Of a DNA stretch of 64,000 nucleotides, positions 46,851 to 59,205 are shown piece after piece. How positions within the stretch are numbered: the first letter of the stretch is position 1; each line of letters opens with the position of its first letter. The position numbers and the translations under genes were made by a program. Origin of the DNA: Cyathus striatus (lineage: Eukaryota; Basidiomycota; Agaricomycetes; Agaricales; Nidulariaceae); contig JAOVFP010000005.1 in the NCBI GenBank assembly GCA_025738555.1, positions 372,001-436,000 of the forward strand. The letters run 5' to 3'. The notes under the pieces were generated by a model, which was given only the letters and a program-made list of their open reading frames with translations, was not told where the DNA came from and did not search any database.

Positions 46851-47339
46851 GCACGACTTACCTAGAATTAGATGCATAGGAGGAGGGCATCGAGCTAGGC
46901 GTGTGCTCGTTCTAGGATTGTGACTCTAAGGTGGCGTTGCGTTTTGATACGGTGAGGTGCCAGGGCTTCGAGTGGGAAAGAGCTATTAAAGTGAATCCTC
47001 AAAAGAGTGTGTCGTAGATGGTGGAAGATTGTCGTTATCTTCAATAAGCTCGATAACCGACGAAGTTGCCAGCAGAATCGCATCCGTTGTTCATTGTGAA
47101 CCAGAATCAGGTGATTGTGAAGTTGTGAACGATTGATTCGTCATTAGCTAATGGGGAGTCGCAATCTTTGAGAGTGTGGGGCTGCTGACAAAGTGCACTG
47201 CCACTCCAAAACACGAAAATTATGAACACATCACGTCGATTGCCTATTTAATCGTTTCTCCTCCATTCTGAGGTCTCTGCGGTTACAATTCGACAGTTTG
47301 ATACACTTATTTAGTTTACTAGTAAGTAAGAATTGTAAG

Positions 47340-47855
47340 TAATTAAGCAGTGTCATCATAATAATCTGATTCATAGAAGATGTCGTCGTTATTTATCTGT
47401 TCAGGCTCACCAATTGCCGCAACAGCAACTTCATTTCTGTTATTCTGTCTGACAAGGTATCTCTACTGCTTTCTTCAAAGCTTCTCGCCGGATTTCTTGG
47501 CTCCGCATGTGAGGCTTCAAAGGAATTGATTCGTTCTCACCATCTGTCAAAACCAGCTTCAAGTTCTTCTCTTCAGCTCTATGACAATCAAGTTGCCGGT
47601 TAAGCTCTTTCTCTCCCAGGGTATCATTCATGAATCTGTCAACAATAAGGTTCTTTCCTGTCTTGATGATTGCTGCTTCTTTCTGGCTTTCTTTTGCCCG
47701 CTGGTTGCTCTCTTTCTGCCGATTTACCTCGTTCTATTTATACAAGGGTGCATGCGGATTAAAACAAAGACCTGAGCAATATTTATAAGTACCCCAATGA
47801 TTTTCGTCAAATCCCAGTTCATCGGTACAAAGAATGTTCCGGGTTAGCTCCTCCA
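47340..47855 (-). pseudogene. C-terminal remnant of unrecognised protein, copy 2
   Basis: Same frame as 24608-25216, with LGEKELNRQLDCHRAEEKN and PLKPHMRSQEIRREALKKAV. The frame shifts near 47460, so the tail (RQNNRNEVAVAAIGEPEQ) reads in another frame. The upstream part is cut off by the TTA-flanked element. Confidence 0.4.
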
Positions 47856-50438
47856 TTACACGGCGGGCATTTGGCTGTCATATTAGTTGTCACGTACCAT
47901 ATTGGGCTTATCGAGATATACCAGAGGACTCAAAACCGTCATGTTAGCTGTCATGTCCGATCATCACTAAATCAATAGTGACAAATATCACAGCGAACTG
48001 ACCTGCAATAGTGATTTGCTAGAACAAAGAGATTGGTATGCGGCGGACATGGGGCAGCTGCGAGGTCGGAATATTGGACGTAAGCTGGACAGGATTATGT
48101 AAGAAACTCTCGATAGGATTAAAAGCGCGAGGTCGCGCGTTCGATTCAGCCTCAGTCCACACTCCCATTTGCATGGCCTTGTACTTCGCAAATATTCTGT
48201 ATTTGAAAGTAGTACGCTTTAAATACGTATTTGTAATTTTGATATAGTACAACTTATGTAGAAAAAAACAAGCTGATGTGAAATATAACATAGATAATAG
48301 ACGAATGCTAAAAATATGAAAGACTGGTAATCGGTGCTCGTTGAAATAAATGATCCCAGCGCTGTTCGAACTTGTGCTCGTTCACGACACAAAATGTCTG
48401 CAATGCATTCACATTTCTACCGGTACACCAAACAGCGTTGTAAAATATAGATGCGCACCTGCTATTGACCACTCACCGAACTTACAATTGATGTCTTCCT
48501 CTGCTAATATCATACTGTGCGTATGAAATTTAACATATTCCGTTCATTTTGTCAGCTTATAACTATTGTATTTTGACCTTGCCATCAGATAATAGTTATG
48601 TATATTTCAATGAACAAATGTGAGACATGAACTAATTATTCTGCTTGAAAATATTCTCTGTATTATGTCTTTTGACAAACTGTAGCTCAAATTCATTCTT
48701 TTCATTAATGCATTCAAATATATTCAGAGACCAAATGTTCACTGCATCAAATATAATACATATAGCAATTTACGCTGAGGCCAAATCGAACACGCAACCT
48801 TGCACTTTTAATCTTATTGAGAGTTTCTTACGTAATCATGTCCAGCTCACGTCCAATATTCCGACTTCGTAGCTGCCTCATGTTCGCTGCATACTAATTT
48901 CTTTGTTCTCGCAAATCACTATTGCAGGTCAGTTCGCTGTGATATTTGTCACTATTGATCTAGTGATGATCGGCTAACATGACGGTTTTGAGTCCTCTGG
49001 TAGTGTTGTTCGCGGCTCAGCTAAGAGCCGCGTAGCCACCATAGCTGAGCCGATTTTTAGCTAGCCGTAGCCGCGAGAATGGCTAACGGCTTGGGCAGCT
49101 AATTTCCCAGCTATGGAGTTAGCCAGGGGTTTCCCTTATTTGGGGTAATCCCGGCCTGCCGGGAATTGCAGAACCACATTATGTAATTCATTTACCTCCG
49201 CTCCGTATGTCCTGTTTCTATCCTTGAAAATACGAATGGCAGTCTCGGGTTGGTTCTATTACTATAGTTTTAATATAAATACATCTGCACTCAACATGTA
49301 GATAAATAAAATATATATTTCATAGGTATACAGCTATTTTTCAGCCATTATAAGTTTTTATTTTGCAAACTTCCTAATATGTAGATGTAGCTGCGGCTTA
49401 GCCACTTAGCTGAGCCAAGCTTAGCTGAATTTCAGGGTTAGCTGGCCCTAGCTGAGCCGAGCCGAGCCATAGTCAGCCATTTAACAACACTATCCTCTGG
49501 TATATCTCGATAAGCCCAATATGGTAAGCGCCCCCGCAGTTATTCGCTTCCCGCCTTCCAGCTCGGTTGGCGGCGAACCATTCATTAAGTAGGTTGTAGT
49601 AGGGTGCTAGAGTTCTCTAAAAAACATGAAAAGCAGCCTTAAATATTATCCAGCTACATCAACGTAGTCGTATTATTTTTATAACTTACATTCTTCATAT
49701 ATATATAAGTTTCTTTTTTTTTTTTTTTTGGCACAATGGCAATACTATTCCGGCCCATATAGAAAGAAAAGCCCCCTGAATTACTATGAGTATACGTTAT
49801 ATCAAGCTGTTAAAATAATAAGGAAATACATGCTCCTGAGATAATGGAAGTGAATATTTACGAAGACAATAGTACTTCGCCTACAACGGCAATTATAATT
49901 AAATGCTGACTAGCGATCTCTTCAGCAATACCTGAATATAACGCTTGTTTAACAGTATGATAAATTTGTCCTGTACATGAAAAATTTATACTTATGAGAA
50001 TTAACCTTCAAATTTTGTTCCTGCTCTGTTCAGTGCTACAAGCAACGATTATACCTAATTATATTTACTCTATGAATATGTGCTCACTATACTTACCTTT
50101 CACTTTTATGCATTATATTCCCGTTATATATATATATTTAATCACTATAAATTACAGCCTTTTTAAAGTGTCGCGTCGCGCATATCTCATACGTAAAAGT
50201 ATCTACAATAGCCAAATAAATGTGTCGAAGGCGAAGGATTAGCCGTATCAGCGCCTTCAAAGTGCCAATGAGACGCTCGAACCGACTTGCATTATGTGAG
50301 CAATTCGATCACGTGAATATACATTTGCGGTTAGTGTAATCTCTAGATCCAATCGAGATGTACCAGGGGACTACATACTCCTAACATGACAGGTTACATG
50401 ACTGCACGGAACATGACAGCCAAATGCCCGTCGTGTTA
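47856..50438. mobile_element. 2577-bp TTA-flanked element (PIF/Harbinger-like, non-autonomous)
   Basis: The element spans 47859-50435. Ends are CACGGCGGGCATTTGGCTGT and CACGACGGGCATTTGGCTGT (one mismatch), with TTA duplicated at 47856-47858 and 50436-50438. Copy 1 of the segment near 25128-25145 lacks it, which gives the empty site. Inside, a block at about 47890-48170 is repeated inverted at about 48795-49530 (the inverted copy is interrupted by the hAT MITE). A T-run lies at 49710-49727. No transposase is recognised. The 3-bp TTA target fits PIF/Harbinger, but the ends differ from the element at 37567. Confidence 0.8.
48993..49500. mobile_element. 492-bp hAT-type MITE nested in the TTA element
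   Basis: The element spans 49001-49492, with ends TAGTGTTGTT/AACAACACTA and exact 8-bp duplication TCCTCTGG (48993-49000, 49493-49500). Removing it restores collinearity with the inverted block at 47890-47930. Interior GGCTCAGCTAAG/AGCTGAGCC words resemble the 902-bp MITE at 22913. Confidence 0.85.
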
Positions 50439-50774
50439 TGGTATATCGACTGATGGCGCCAGGCTGTTGGAAGCTCGAAACTCCAATACTAAGTAACTTG
50501 AATACTATCTGATCGATTTTTATCATAACAAAGATATTCTGAGAGAAGCTATAGTTACTGTAAAGATCATCAGCTCGTGGTTGTGCTGTTTAAAATCATC
50601 ACTACCCGAGATCGTTATCGACGTTCTTACAGTGCAGTGGTAATCAATCTTTTGCTTGATTAGACTTCTAGCTGACGGAAGGTATGCACCGCTCGCTCCA
50701 AACAATAAGTTCACTATTTAGCTTGCAAGAAATAATGCTGGTTTTCTCTTTATCACCCTCTCTCCACTTACAGA

Positions 50775-51946
50775 ATGAGCAGCTTGCTTGCTCCTTATCG
50801 CTCTAACTCCACTGAGGACCTACACATCCGTCTAATTCAGATATGTCCAGATAATGTATCAGCAGCAGCCCTTACATCTATGTATGGGGCTATATTCGCT
50901 TTGGCATATATTGCATAAACGTAATAGTGGCATTAGGATACCTACACCTGGTATCAACTCACCTCACGAAGAAAAAACCACTCAGGAGACGGGAATGGAT
51001 ACTTTCGATATATGTCATCCTGGCATTTATTTCGAGTACTTTTTGTGTCACTGGAGCTATAAATAAAGCTGCAGAAAACAGAGGCCCGAATTGCGAAAGC
51101 TTACCACCATACGGACCAGCGAATTTAGACATTGCGACAGGGTTAATGTTCGCCGCCGGTTTTATGTTTTCAGCCTGGGCAGTCGATGTAATCATGGTAT
51201 AGCACTTCATTTTTAGCATTTCTATTTGCATAAACATAATATCTATCAGATATGGCGCTTTCTAGCGGTGTATCATGACTTCAGGCTATTTAAATGGATT
51301 ATACTTGGATTTTCGTTGTTGCTTCTAATGGGATCCATAGGTAAGTCTTTGATACTCAAATAACCCACTTTATTAATCAGAATGTGACTCCAATGTTCTC
51401 TTGAATTAGCTTTCGGAGTGCTGCAGGTCATGGTGACTTCCATAAATCCAGCTATTTATTTACTAGTGTTGGAAGCATTTGCTCTGTCCCAGAATGTGCT
51501 GTTGACATCTTTAATTGTGGGAAGACTGCTATTGTTTCGCTATAGAATTCGAAAGGCATTAGGAACACAACACGGGAACGAATATGTTAATGTCACCACC
51601 ATGCTAGTGGAGTCCCAGGCTCTTCTTGGCATTGGTCAACTGATATTACTAGCAACAATTTTACCATTGAAATCGCCTGGAATCGAAACATATAATGCCA
51701 GTAACTCTCCTTCCAGTGTTGTTATGTATCAAATTGTTGGACAACTACAGGTCAGAATGGTATTTATTATCCTATATGACAATTCTTACTGTCAGTAATT
51801 AGGTTCTTACTCCAGTCCTTCTTATATATCGAGTCATGCAAGGAAAGACATACAACTCAAAAACAGCTGTAGAAATGGGAACCCTCAGATTTACTACCAG
51901 TAATCATGGGCGTGAAAATGACAGCTTAATGTGCACTTCCAATTAA
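50775..51946 (+). pseudogene. Seven-transmembrane protein, frameshifted copy
   Basis: Paralog of 25465-26589 with the same four-exon layout: 50775-51196, 51250-51340, 51410-51750 and 51803-51946. A one-base deletion near 50903-50912 shifts exon 1 and brings a stop at about 50917. Later exons keep frame and splice sites. Differences from copy 1: a longer loop after GAI (NKAAENRGPNCESLPPYG), VLEAFALSQNVLL conserved, and the original stop is lost so the frame runs on to 51946. The helices and IVGRLLLFRYRIRKALG are retained. The deletion is the only break I see, so decay may be recent, or an alternative start downstream could be used. Confidence 0.7.
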
Positions 51947-52130
51947 TTCTACTGCACATTACTGCGAGTTCCAACTATAAATCTGTAAGGCCACAAACTA
52001 CGTAATTTGTGCTGTTGCAAACTGACGCTTATATTTGATTCAGTTATAACTGGAAGAACAAGAATATTGAGCTGATTTTAAAGTCCAGTACTTATTAAAT
52101 CCCATATCATATTCATGCTCAATTATCATA

Positions 52131-53196
52131 AAGTACCTAGTTTAGCGCAATGTAGTATAAATTAAAATATATGTAATTTCACTCACACCACGTACACTCA
52201 CTAAGAAGGTGCTCGGTGGGTAAGACTCGGATGCAAAATGCTTCCAGGTGAAGTAAAGTAAAAGGGGAGGTGTCAAAGACCGACATTCACGAAGAAGGGA
52301 AATGGCTTAGTGAACACTTTGATGCGTGTTTTGATGTGCGTTCCTTAATCTCGGACTTAGCACGGGCTTATGACTTCTCACTTCGCATTGCACTTAGAAT
52401 CTCAAAGCTCACACAAATACTAAAGCACGACGCTAGATGGTATTTCTCGGGGCACAGGAGACTGTCTTTCTACTACACAAAGCTACCTATTAAATATCTT
52501 ACAGAACATGGCTAAGAGAAACTATATAGTTAATACAAAAGCAGTAATTGCACATTAGCTAAGCTGTAAATTAGACTTTTAGACTGGATACAGGCGTCTG
52601 GGATGGACCAGAGTAAATCACCAATATACAAACATATGAGTGCCAAGAATGCATTCACATGGGACGATAACGAAGGACAACAACTCGTCCTGCAGGAAGA
52701 GCACTCCATACGGAGGCATGATGCCACGTGCTTTGATGCATGGAATGGGAACTGCTGAATAAGCCTGCTGGGAATGCCGGGTCTCAGGTCAGGCTATGCA
52801 TCTATGGCGTGCTGATGCACAGCGCTGGTACAGCATGGTTAGATAGCGGCAACTGCCATGGGTCTAGCACTCATGCCTTTTCCTATGATGCAATAACATA
52901 GCCTCGATATCCTATTATTAGAATAGACGCGCACTTAGCTCAATCTCCAGCCTTACTGGTAATTATTTCCCACCGATGTTGAGAATAAGCTCTGACCTTG
53001 GTGTTTCTATTCTTAGATGCTTTCCTACTTAGGCTAGTTATGTCCCTTATTAGCATGAATCATTTCCACGCTAGCTAACGGTCCGGGACCTCTACCTTAG
53101 CTACTAATTACAACCCGGATATTTTATACCGTTTGTAAGTAGTGTGTAGAATATAGAAATAATGTTTTTATAGTAGGTAGAAGTATGCTAGGCATA
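52131..53196. mobile_element. ~1.07-kb insertion relative to copy 1
   Basis: Copy 1 runs from CATGCTCAATTATCA directly to GTACATATTTTCTTCCCAGG. Here about 1066 bases separate them, flanked by ATTATCAT and TTAATCAT (possible target duplication). A plus-strand frame at 52270-52515 is open for 81 codons without a known domain. No clear inverted ends. Confidence 0.45.
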
Positions 53197-54242
53197 TTAA
53201 TCATGTACATATTTTCTTCCCAGGAGAGGTATGCGTGAACCACATGTAGTCAAGGGAGAATGTTGCATCAATTGTTCCTCCAGCTGATCCATATTTGTTA
53301 TTATTGTTTTCCAATGGCAATAGAACCCTTGCATAGCTAACATGTCTGACACGACACTCTCCTCTTTCCCCAACTGTCTATGTACAGAAGACCACAAACA
53401 CTCCATGCCTCCCCCTCCATGAATAGTGAGTGCACTCATCAATTCGTTCCGCACATATCATTCTCTGTGGGATCTGGAGCACTCCAGGGGGACGTTGGGC
53501 GAGGGGTTATGTACCCAATCGGGACGAGAATATGGAGTTGTCTGTTATATTTGGCATTGAATGGGGAAGATTTGGAGAAAGCTGTTGTTTTGGGTTTGAA
53601 GGGGACAAGGTGTGTGGGTAATGTGCCAGGCGCATTGTGGATCTTCAATTGATTTGTGTGTGTCTCTTCTCTTTCTTCCCATTCTGTTTTTGTGTTCTTA
53701 TGTGGATATCAGGTTGATGAATTCAACTCGATATGCCTCAAACAGCCCTAGCAGTCCAGAAATACCACCTCAAACACTCACTCCACCCACCCAAGCATTC
53801 GTGTACAACCTCTCTGAAACCCACGCAATCAAAGACACCCCTCACATCCTACTACAACCTATCCCCTATCGTCCTACATTCTTAGCCATTCTCATCAGCG
53901 CACTAATTGGAGACGATTCTGAAACCTCTTGGGAGCTCATGAAGACTCTTGTGTTGAAGTTGGAAAGGCATTGAAGAGGGTGGGGCCTGTGAGGGGTTTC
54001 TGGGGAAAGGTGGTAGAGAGGGCGAGTGAGGATGACATCAATGGTGTGGTTGACTGCTGTGGAGTGTGTGGATAGGTAGGTGCTGTAATTTCTGGTTTGT
54101 GATATGCTGGTGGCATTGCTGATTTTTTACTTGTGCGTTGTTTTTGCCTTCTTTTTTGTTGGTTGTTGTATACTTATGTCGATATGAGGCTGATGCATCC
54201 TGATCAACTTGCTTCATACGGCTCTAGCTGTATTGTGTAAAT

Positions 54243-56117
54243 ACCAAAAGCACGATCACTACAATATTGAGAATGAAGACTCCATGTTGAAGTTGGAGAG
54301 GGTGGGGCATGTGAATGTTACTCAAGGCAAGAACATAGATTTGAATGGTGCAGTGGGTGCAGAAGGAGGATTTGGAGAGAAATGGTTGTTCCAGCTTAGG
54401 AGAGGATGAGGGGCCTGCACTACAAAAATCGACATTTTACCGATCTCATTACATAATCAGCTGTTGCATGTGTCGAAGTGTTTGCTCACATTGTTTGTGC
54501 TTGTCTCACTTTCTCCATTGTTTTCCCTCCAACGCCGACACAGCTCAACACTGCTATTACTCAACAGGTTTAAAGATCGTCGGTACTGCACACTACCAAG
54601 AGCCACTAAATACCACAGTTCACTTTACCAGTAGCTGTGTCATCGCCTCTAGTCCCTCTCCTCAAGTTTTTATTTTATAAATTTTCTTTCAATTCATTGG
54701 TATGTTTTACATTTCAAGCTTTTCTTTTTTCTTCCAATAATCTACCATTAATTTCTGCTTTATTCAACCATTCCTCATTAAGTAGCTTCCTTATTCTAAT
54801 TTTCTTTAAAAATCATATATCTACTTCCTCCCAATCCAGTGATGATTTCCCCCCCTTTCTCAACACCTTAGAACACCCAGGTCGAATGGATGTTCACTGA
54901 CTCACTAATCAATTTCTTTGTTTAGGCATGTATATGTCAGCTGCACTGACTTAGCACATAAACTGCTGATTGTACTACTGTACCATTTCGACCAATTGTT
55001 TGCACCAATGGGAGTGTGACGGTTGGAACCTCTGTTCAATAGTCACTGAAATGTGTGACCAATGGTGTGCACTGTTCGCAACCAAGGTGAATAACTTTGT
55101 GTAACCTATAAGAATCTTGTAAGTTCCCTATCATTTTCCTTTGTACCTCTGTTTGCACCTCACTGTGACCTGTGATGATATACCTCAACTGTTCTGTTCA
55201 TGGTCTCTTGTGACATGTGACCAAACAGTTGGTTGAAATAGTACAGTAATATCCCTCATAATATGTTCCTATTAAATTTCCCTGTTGTCATGTCAGTGTG
55301 GTATCAAGTCATGTAGATTTAAGTTAAGTTTGTATAAGTCATAATAATATGGTCAATTATAACTAAAGCTATGATAGTAGTAAATTTTTATGATACTTTC
55401 TGTACTCGATCATAGCTACAGTACTGAGCAGACACACTTTTATGCCCTCAAAACAGATTCTACTCCTGATTGACTCCAAACTTGAGCACATGAAAATGAC
55501 TCATTGGAGTCTGGAGTCTGGTTGCAAGATGGAGTTACTGAATTTCAATTCTCAATGTCAATGGTAGGAGCCCCACTCTCAACTGAATGGGAAGGCAAAC
55601 AATAAGAGCACAGAGCCATATTGTTGGGCCTGCATTTTCAGAACATGTGTTTTTCATTACCATTACACACTACATTCTTACTGTCACCTACTTACAGTAA
55701 TATCCATACATACAGGAGATTTGTTACCAAATCTATTTAAACTGTCACTTATATGCTCTGTGAACACACATTTGATTCTGCTTTTTATATCCCCACTTTC
55801 AATTTGTATCATACCTCAAGGCCATACTTGGAGCTGTTACTTCAACCTCTCACACCCAGCTATGAAAAGGTAGGCACTTATGTAGTATTCATGATTGTGA
55901 GTTGGTGTGCACAAATTCCTATATATATATGGCATAGTTAGCAGAGTCCATGGTAGGTGAAAATAGTGTAGATTAGTTATTTAGTGTGCACAAGGTAGAA
56001 TAGCCTGTGGGAGTGGTATTTATTAGTAATTTATACCACTAGATGTATAGTAAATTACAGCATCAATAGGACATTCAAATTAAATATATGGTTTAAATTT
56101 ATTCCTTATGCCTTTCC
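54243..56117. other. CpG-poor region, no recognisable gene
   Basis: Very few CG dinucleotides from about 54900 on. Open frames near 54345-54900 are Ser/Phe-rich and show no motif. This looks like old, decayed repeat DNA. Confidence 0.45.
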
Positions 56118-56499
56118 TGTTAGGATTTCGACACTTATCTTATCTAATCTTATCTCATCTTGTCACATGACTAGTCATCTGACACACAATGCGGACACCA
56201 TGCACATCAACATATGTTATTCATCAAGACTATGGGCACAGTCCACAGTTCAGCCATGCCTTTAACATACGTAGTACATGAGTTTGTAATGTAGAAGCAC
56301 AGTAACATGTGTTGTAGTGTAAGTTAGATTACATGTGATTCCCTCATGGACTTTTACTATAAATATAGTCATTGTAATTAGTTATTTCCTTATTCTTGTG
56401 CTAGTTTATTCCAGACTCACAATAAGATTCACTTCTTCTTGTTGTTCAAGTGTTTGAGTTTGACTTCAAGCATTTTTCTTGTCTGTCACTAACATTTCC
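56113..56499 (+). mobile_element. Solo LTR of the Gypsy family with 5-bp TSD
   Basis: The LTR (56118-56494, 377 bp) begins TGTTAGGATT and ends CACTAACA, and is flanked by TTTCC on both sides (56113-56117 and 56495-56499). It is related along its length to the LTR at 58035-58410. A TATAAATA box lies at 56358-56365. A solo LTR with an intact duplication results from recombination between two LTRs. Confidence 0.85.
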
Positions 56500-58034
56500 A
56501 AACTCAAAGAAATATTTAGTAATAATAGTAATAATGTTTATTAGTTTGCAAGCACTTGTTGGAGTTGTCAGGTGTGATAAATTTGATCCTACTGATGTCA
56601 GCTATCAATGGTGATTGACTGTATAAATCAATAAGGCTGACTAGCAGCAAGGCCTGCTACCAGACACAACCTGACATTCTCTCCAATAAATACATAATAT
56701 ATCATTTATATAGGTAGTTAAACTTAGATCTGTTGAAAGTGCACAAGTAGCTGTATCAGTGAAATTTGATTGAATGGGAGTTGGACATCCTGTTAAAACT
56801 AATTTTCATGAAAACATTGCCTAAATTTATTCTTAATGATCCCAGAAATTCCAGTCATCCTTAGAAGTTAGTACCTGCAGGTGTTACTTATTAATTAGTT
56901 TTTATCACCTGGGCCCAAGGCCCACAAGCTAGTTAGTATAAAATTTTCAAGAGAATATGTGTAATGGTATAGACATTTTGTCATAAAAAGATGGTCCTAA
57001 ACATCATAGCATAGCATGAAATATCAAAAATGCAAAAGGGAAACTTGCATGTACAAGCAAATGTATATTCCACAGAATATTCTGAGTCGAAAGACATAAT
57101 GAAACCTACTATATAACATAAAACTTGTAAGTAATGATGCAAAATAAAAATACAAAAGAACTCATAAGTATGTTAGTGGACAATTGGTGGACAATGTGCT
57201 GAATGTGGTTTAAACATGGTAGAAGCTCCAAGCCTCCAAGCAGTTGGGATACAGAGATGACCAATATTTCGAGCTTACACATGTATTCAAACTTCACTTG
57301 ATGGGAGGTGTTCACTCTGCAAAATTTTGTTTTTCATCACCCTACATAACCCTACTACCTTAAAAGGTAGCGCAAATCAATAAATATCATGCATATCAGT
57401 AGCAATCAGTGGGATAATCTATTATTGACTAATTCTTCAGCCATGTAGACACCCCAAACAGCTGATGGCCTTATCTGGCCTGATATGGCCATGTATGGAC
57501 AAATATGGTGATCTCAATTTTTCCAACATCTGTTTGGTCTAGGGCTGGTCATGGATAGCTGATATCTGAATACCCATGGATATAATCTGAATTTAGGCAA
57601 CACCAGATGGGTCCAAATAATTTCCCATGAGTGTCCAAATATTTTTGGCTCATCTGGGGCACCCATCTACTGTCAGCTGTCCAGAACCTCACATACCTGG
57701 AACCTGAACAATCTTCATTTTGCCACTCCCACAACTGCTCTCTGCTCATTTTTCTAATACATATTTGTATTTACTATCATAGTAACATAGCATTCAAATT
57801 TAATGATGAGATCATGTCTGGTACTGAGAAATGCTAGTTTTCAGTACAGTAGCAGTAAAATAGTAATATAGAGCATATATATGAAAATCAATCACCCAAG
57901 TTACAGACAAAATAATGCATGTAATTAAATATAAATAGGGTTTATTTATGTCATATATATTGTAAAAAATCCACACCAAAGCCAATGGAAAACATTATAC
58001 AATGACAATGAGACTGAAGTCAACATAAGCTTAC
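56500..58034. other. CpG-poor region between LTRs, no gene
   Basis: AT-rich, few CG dinucleotides, no coding motif. The short palindromic block CCTGGGCCCAAGGCCC near 56908 is the only notable feature. Confidence 0.45.
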
Positions 58035-58410
58035 TGTTAGGATCTCGTCTCTTATCTAATCTCTAATCTAATCAATATCTTATCTATGTCATGTGATTAG
58101 TCACATGACCTACAATGCGGACACCATGCGTATCAACATACATTACTCATCATGACTGTGGACACAGTTGCACAGTTTGGCCATACATAGTACATGAGTT
58201 TCTAATGTAATTGCACAGTAGAACATGCATTGTAGTGTAGGTTATTTACATGCAATCTCCTCATGGATTCTTTCTATAAATACGGTCTTTCTTAGTTAGT
58301 ATTCACTATTCTTGTGCTAGTTTATTCCAGATTAGCAATAAGACTCACTTCTATCTCTTATTCAAGTGTTTAAGTTCAGCTTTGAGTATTTTGCTCGTCT
58401 GTCGCTAACA
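58035..58410 (+). repeat. 5' LTR of Ty3/Gypsy element
   Basis: 376 bp, starting TGTTAGGATC and ending CGCTAACA. The gag ORFs begin 500 bases downstream. No clear tRNA primer-binding match directly after the LTR. The 3' LTR would lie beyond the window. Confidence 0.8.
58275..58282 (+). promoter_or_regulatory. TATA box in 5' LTR
   Basis: TATAAATA, at the same relative place in the solo LTR (56358-56365). Likely the RNA polymerase II promoter of the element. Confidence 0.5.
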
Positions 58411-58909
58411 AAAGCACAAGAATCTACCTCATTCCTTGACCCCGAACTTCTTTTCTCTCGCCGAACCCCAGCAAAACTTCTCTCTATACCTCGTTCCCTG
58501 TCTTGGACCTCTTGGACCAGATGTACACCCCATTCAATAGTCTTGCTCATTGTACTTGGAAGTATGAGAGGATAGTGTAACGTTGAGCCTGACACTTCCG
58601 AATTACCGAGCATCTTAGGCCCTCTGCCTTGAGTTTGGCATGGCGCCAGTGACTGGGGAGGCTACCATGTGTTTCCCCAGCTGGTACTATCTGCAAATAG
58701 GTGTGTGTGAGACCTAGGGCGTCTCACTAGTCTCCAAGCCTCATCAAGAGCTTCTGTTACTTGACTCTATCACGGTGGCACCTATCACTCGATCCCAAAC
58801 CCTTTGATCACTCCGTTCCTGATCCTATCATATTCCTTCCACATCCATAACCATCTACACTCCTCAATCTCACCCTACTCCTTACACCCATCCTCAATCT
58901 CTGAGAGCC

Positions 58910-59203
58910 ATGTTGGTGGACTCCAACAACTCAGACTTTGATCCCAACATTTACCTTTCACTCCATCAAATCCCTGATTACATTCCACCACCCCCTCACC
59001 CTATCCCTCCTATTCCTCACACTCTCACTATTATCACCCAACTCAGACACGACGACGGATTAAGATTTAGCACCCCTACACGTTACATATCCCCTGTCGA
59101 ACAAGATTTCTATTCCCCAATCAGATACAAAACCCTTTTGAACACCATACATAATGATGGTAGAGAACTCCCTACACCCACATACCCCGATTTCGATCTT
59201 TAA
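58910..59203 (+). CDS. First small ORF of the Gypsy element
   Basis: 97 codons, Pro/Ile/Thr-rich (PDYIPPPPHPIPPIPHT). It ends in TAA two bases before the ATG of the gag frame (59206), in a different frame. Its tight coupling suggests reinitiation or a former fusion with gag. No recognised domain; uninterrupted, unlike gag. Confidence 0.5.
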   Translation: MLVDSNNSDFDPNIYLSLHQIPDYIPPPPHPIPPIPHTLTIITQLRHDDGLRFSTPTRYISPVEQDFYSPIRYKTLLNTIHNDGRELPTPTYPDFDL

Positions 59204-59205
59204 AA

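Larger units (their letters stand above)
47175..54242 (+). repeat. Segmental duplication, copy 2
   Basis: Direct copy of 24417-28785, lengthened by a 2577-bp element at 47859-50435 and by about 1.07 kb at 52131-53195, and lacking the 575 bases found at 27848 in copy 1. Many CG dinucleotides of copy 1 are CA or TG here, especially at 53400-54100. Confidence 0.8.

Noticed and set aside
48105..48150. Possible tRNA T-arm (GCGCGTTCGATTC)
   Set aside because: No A box or closing acceptor stem; the sequence recurs inverted at about 48785-48815 as part of the element.
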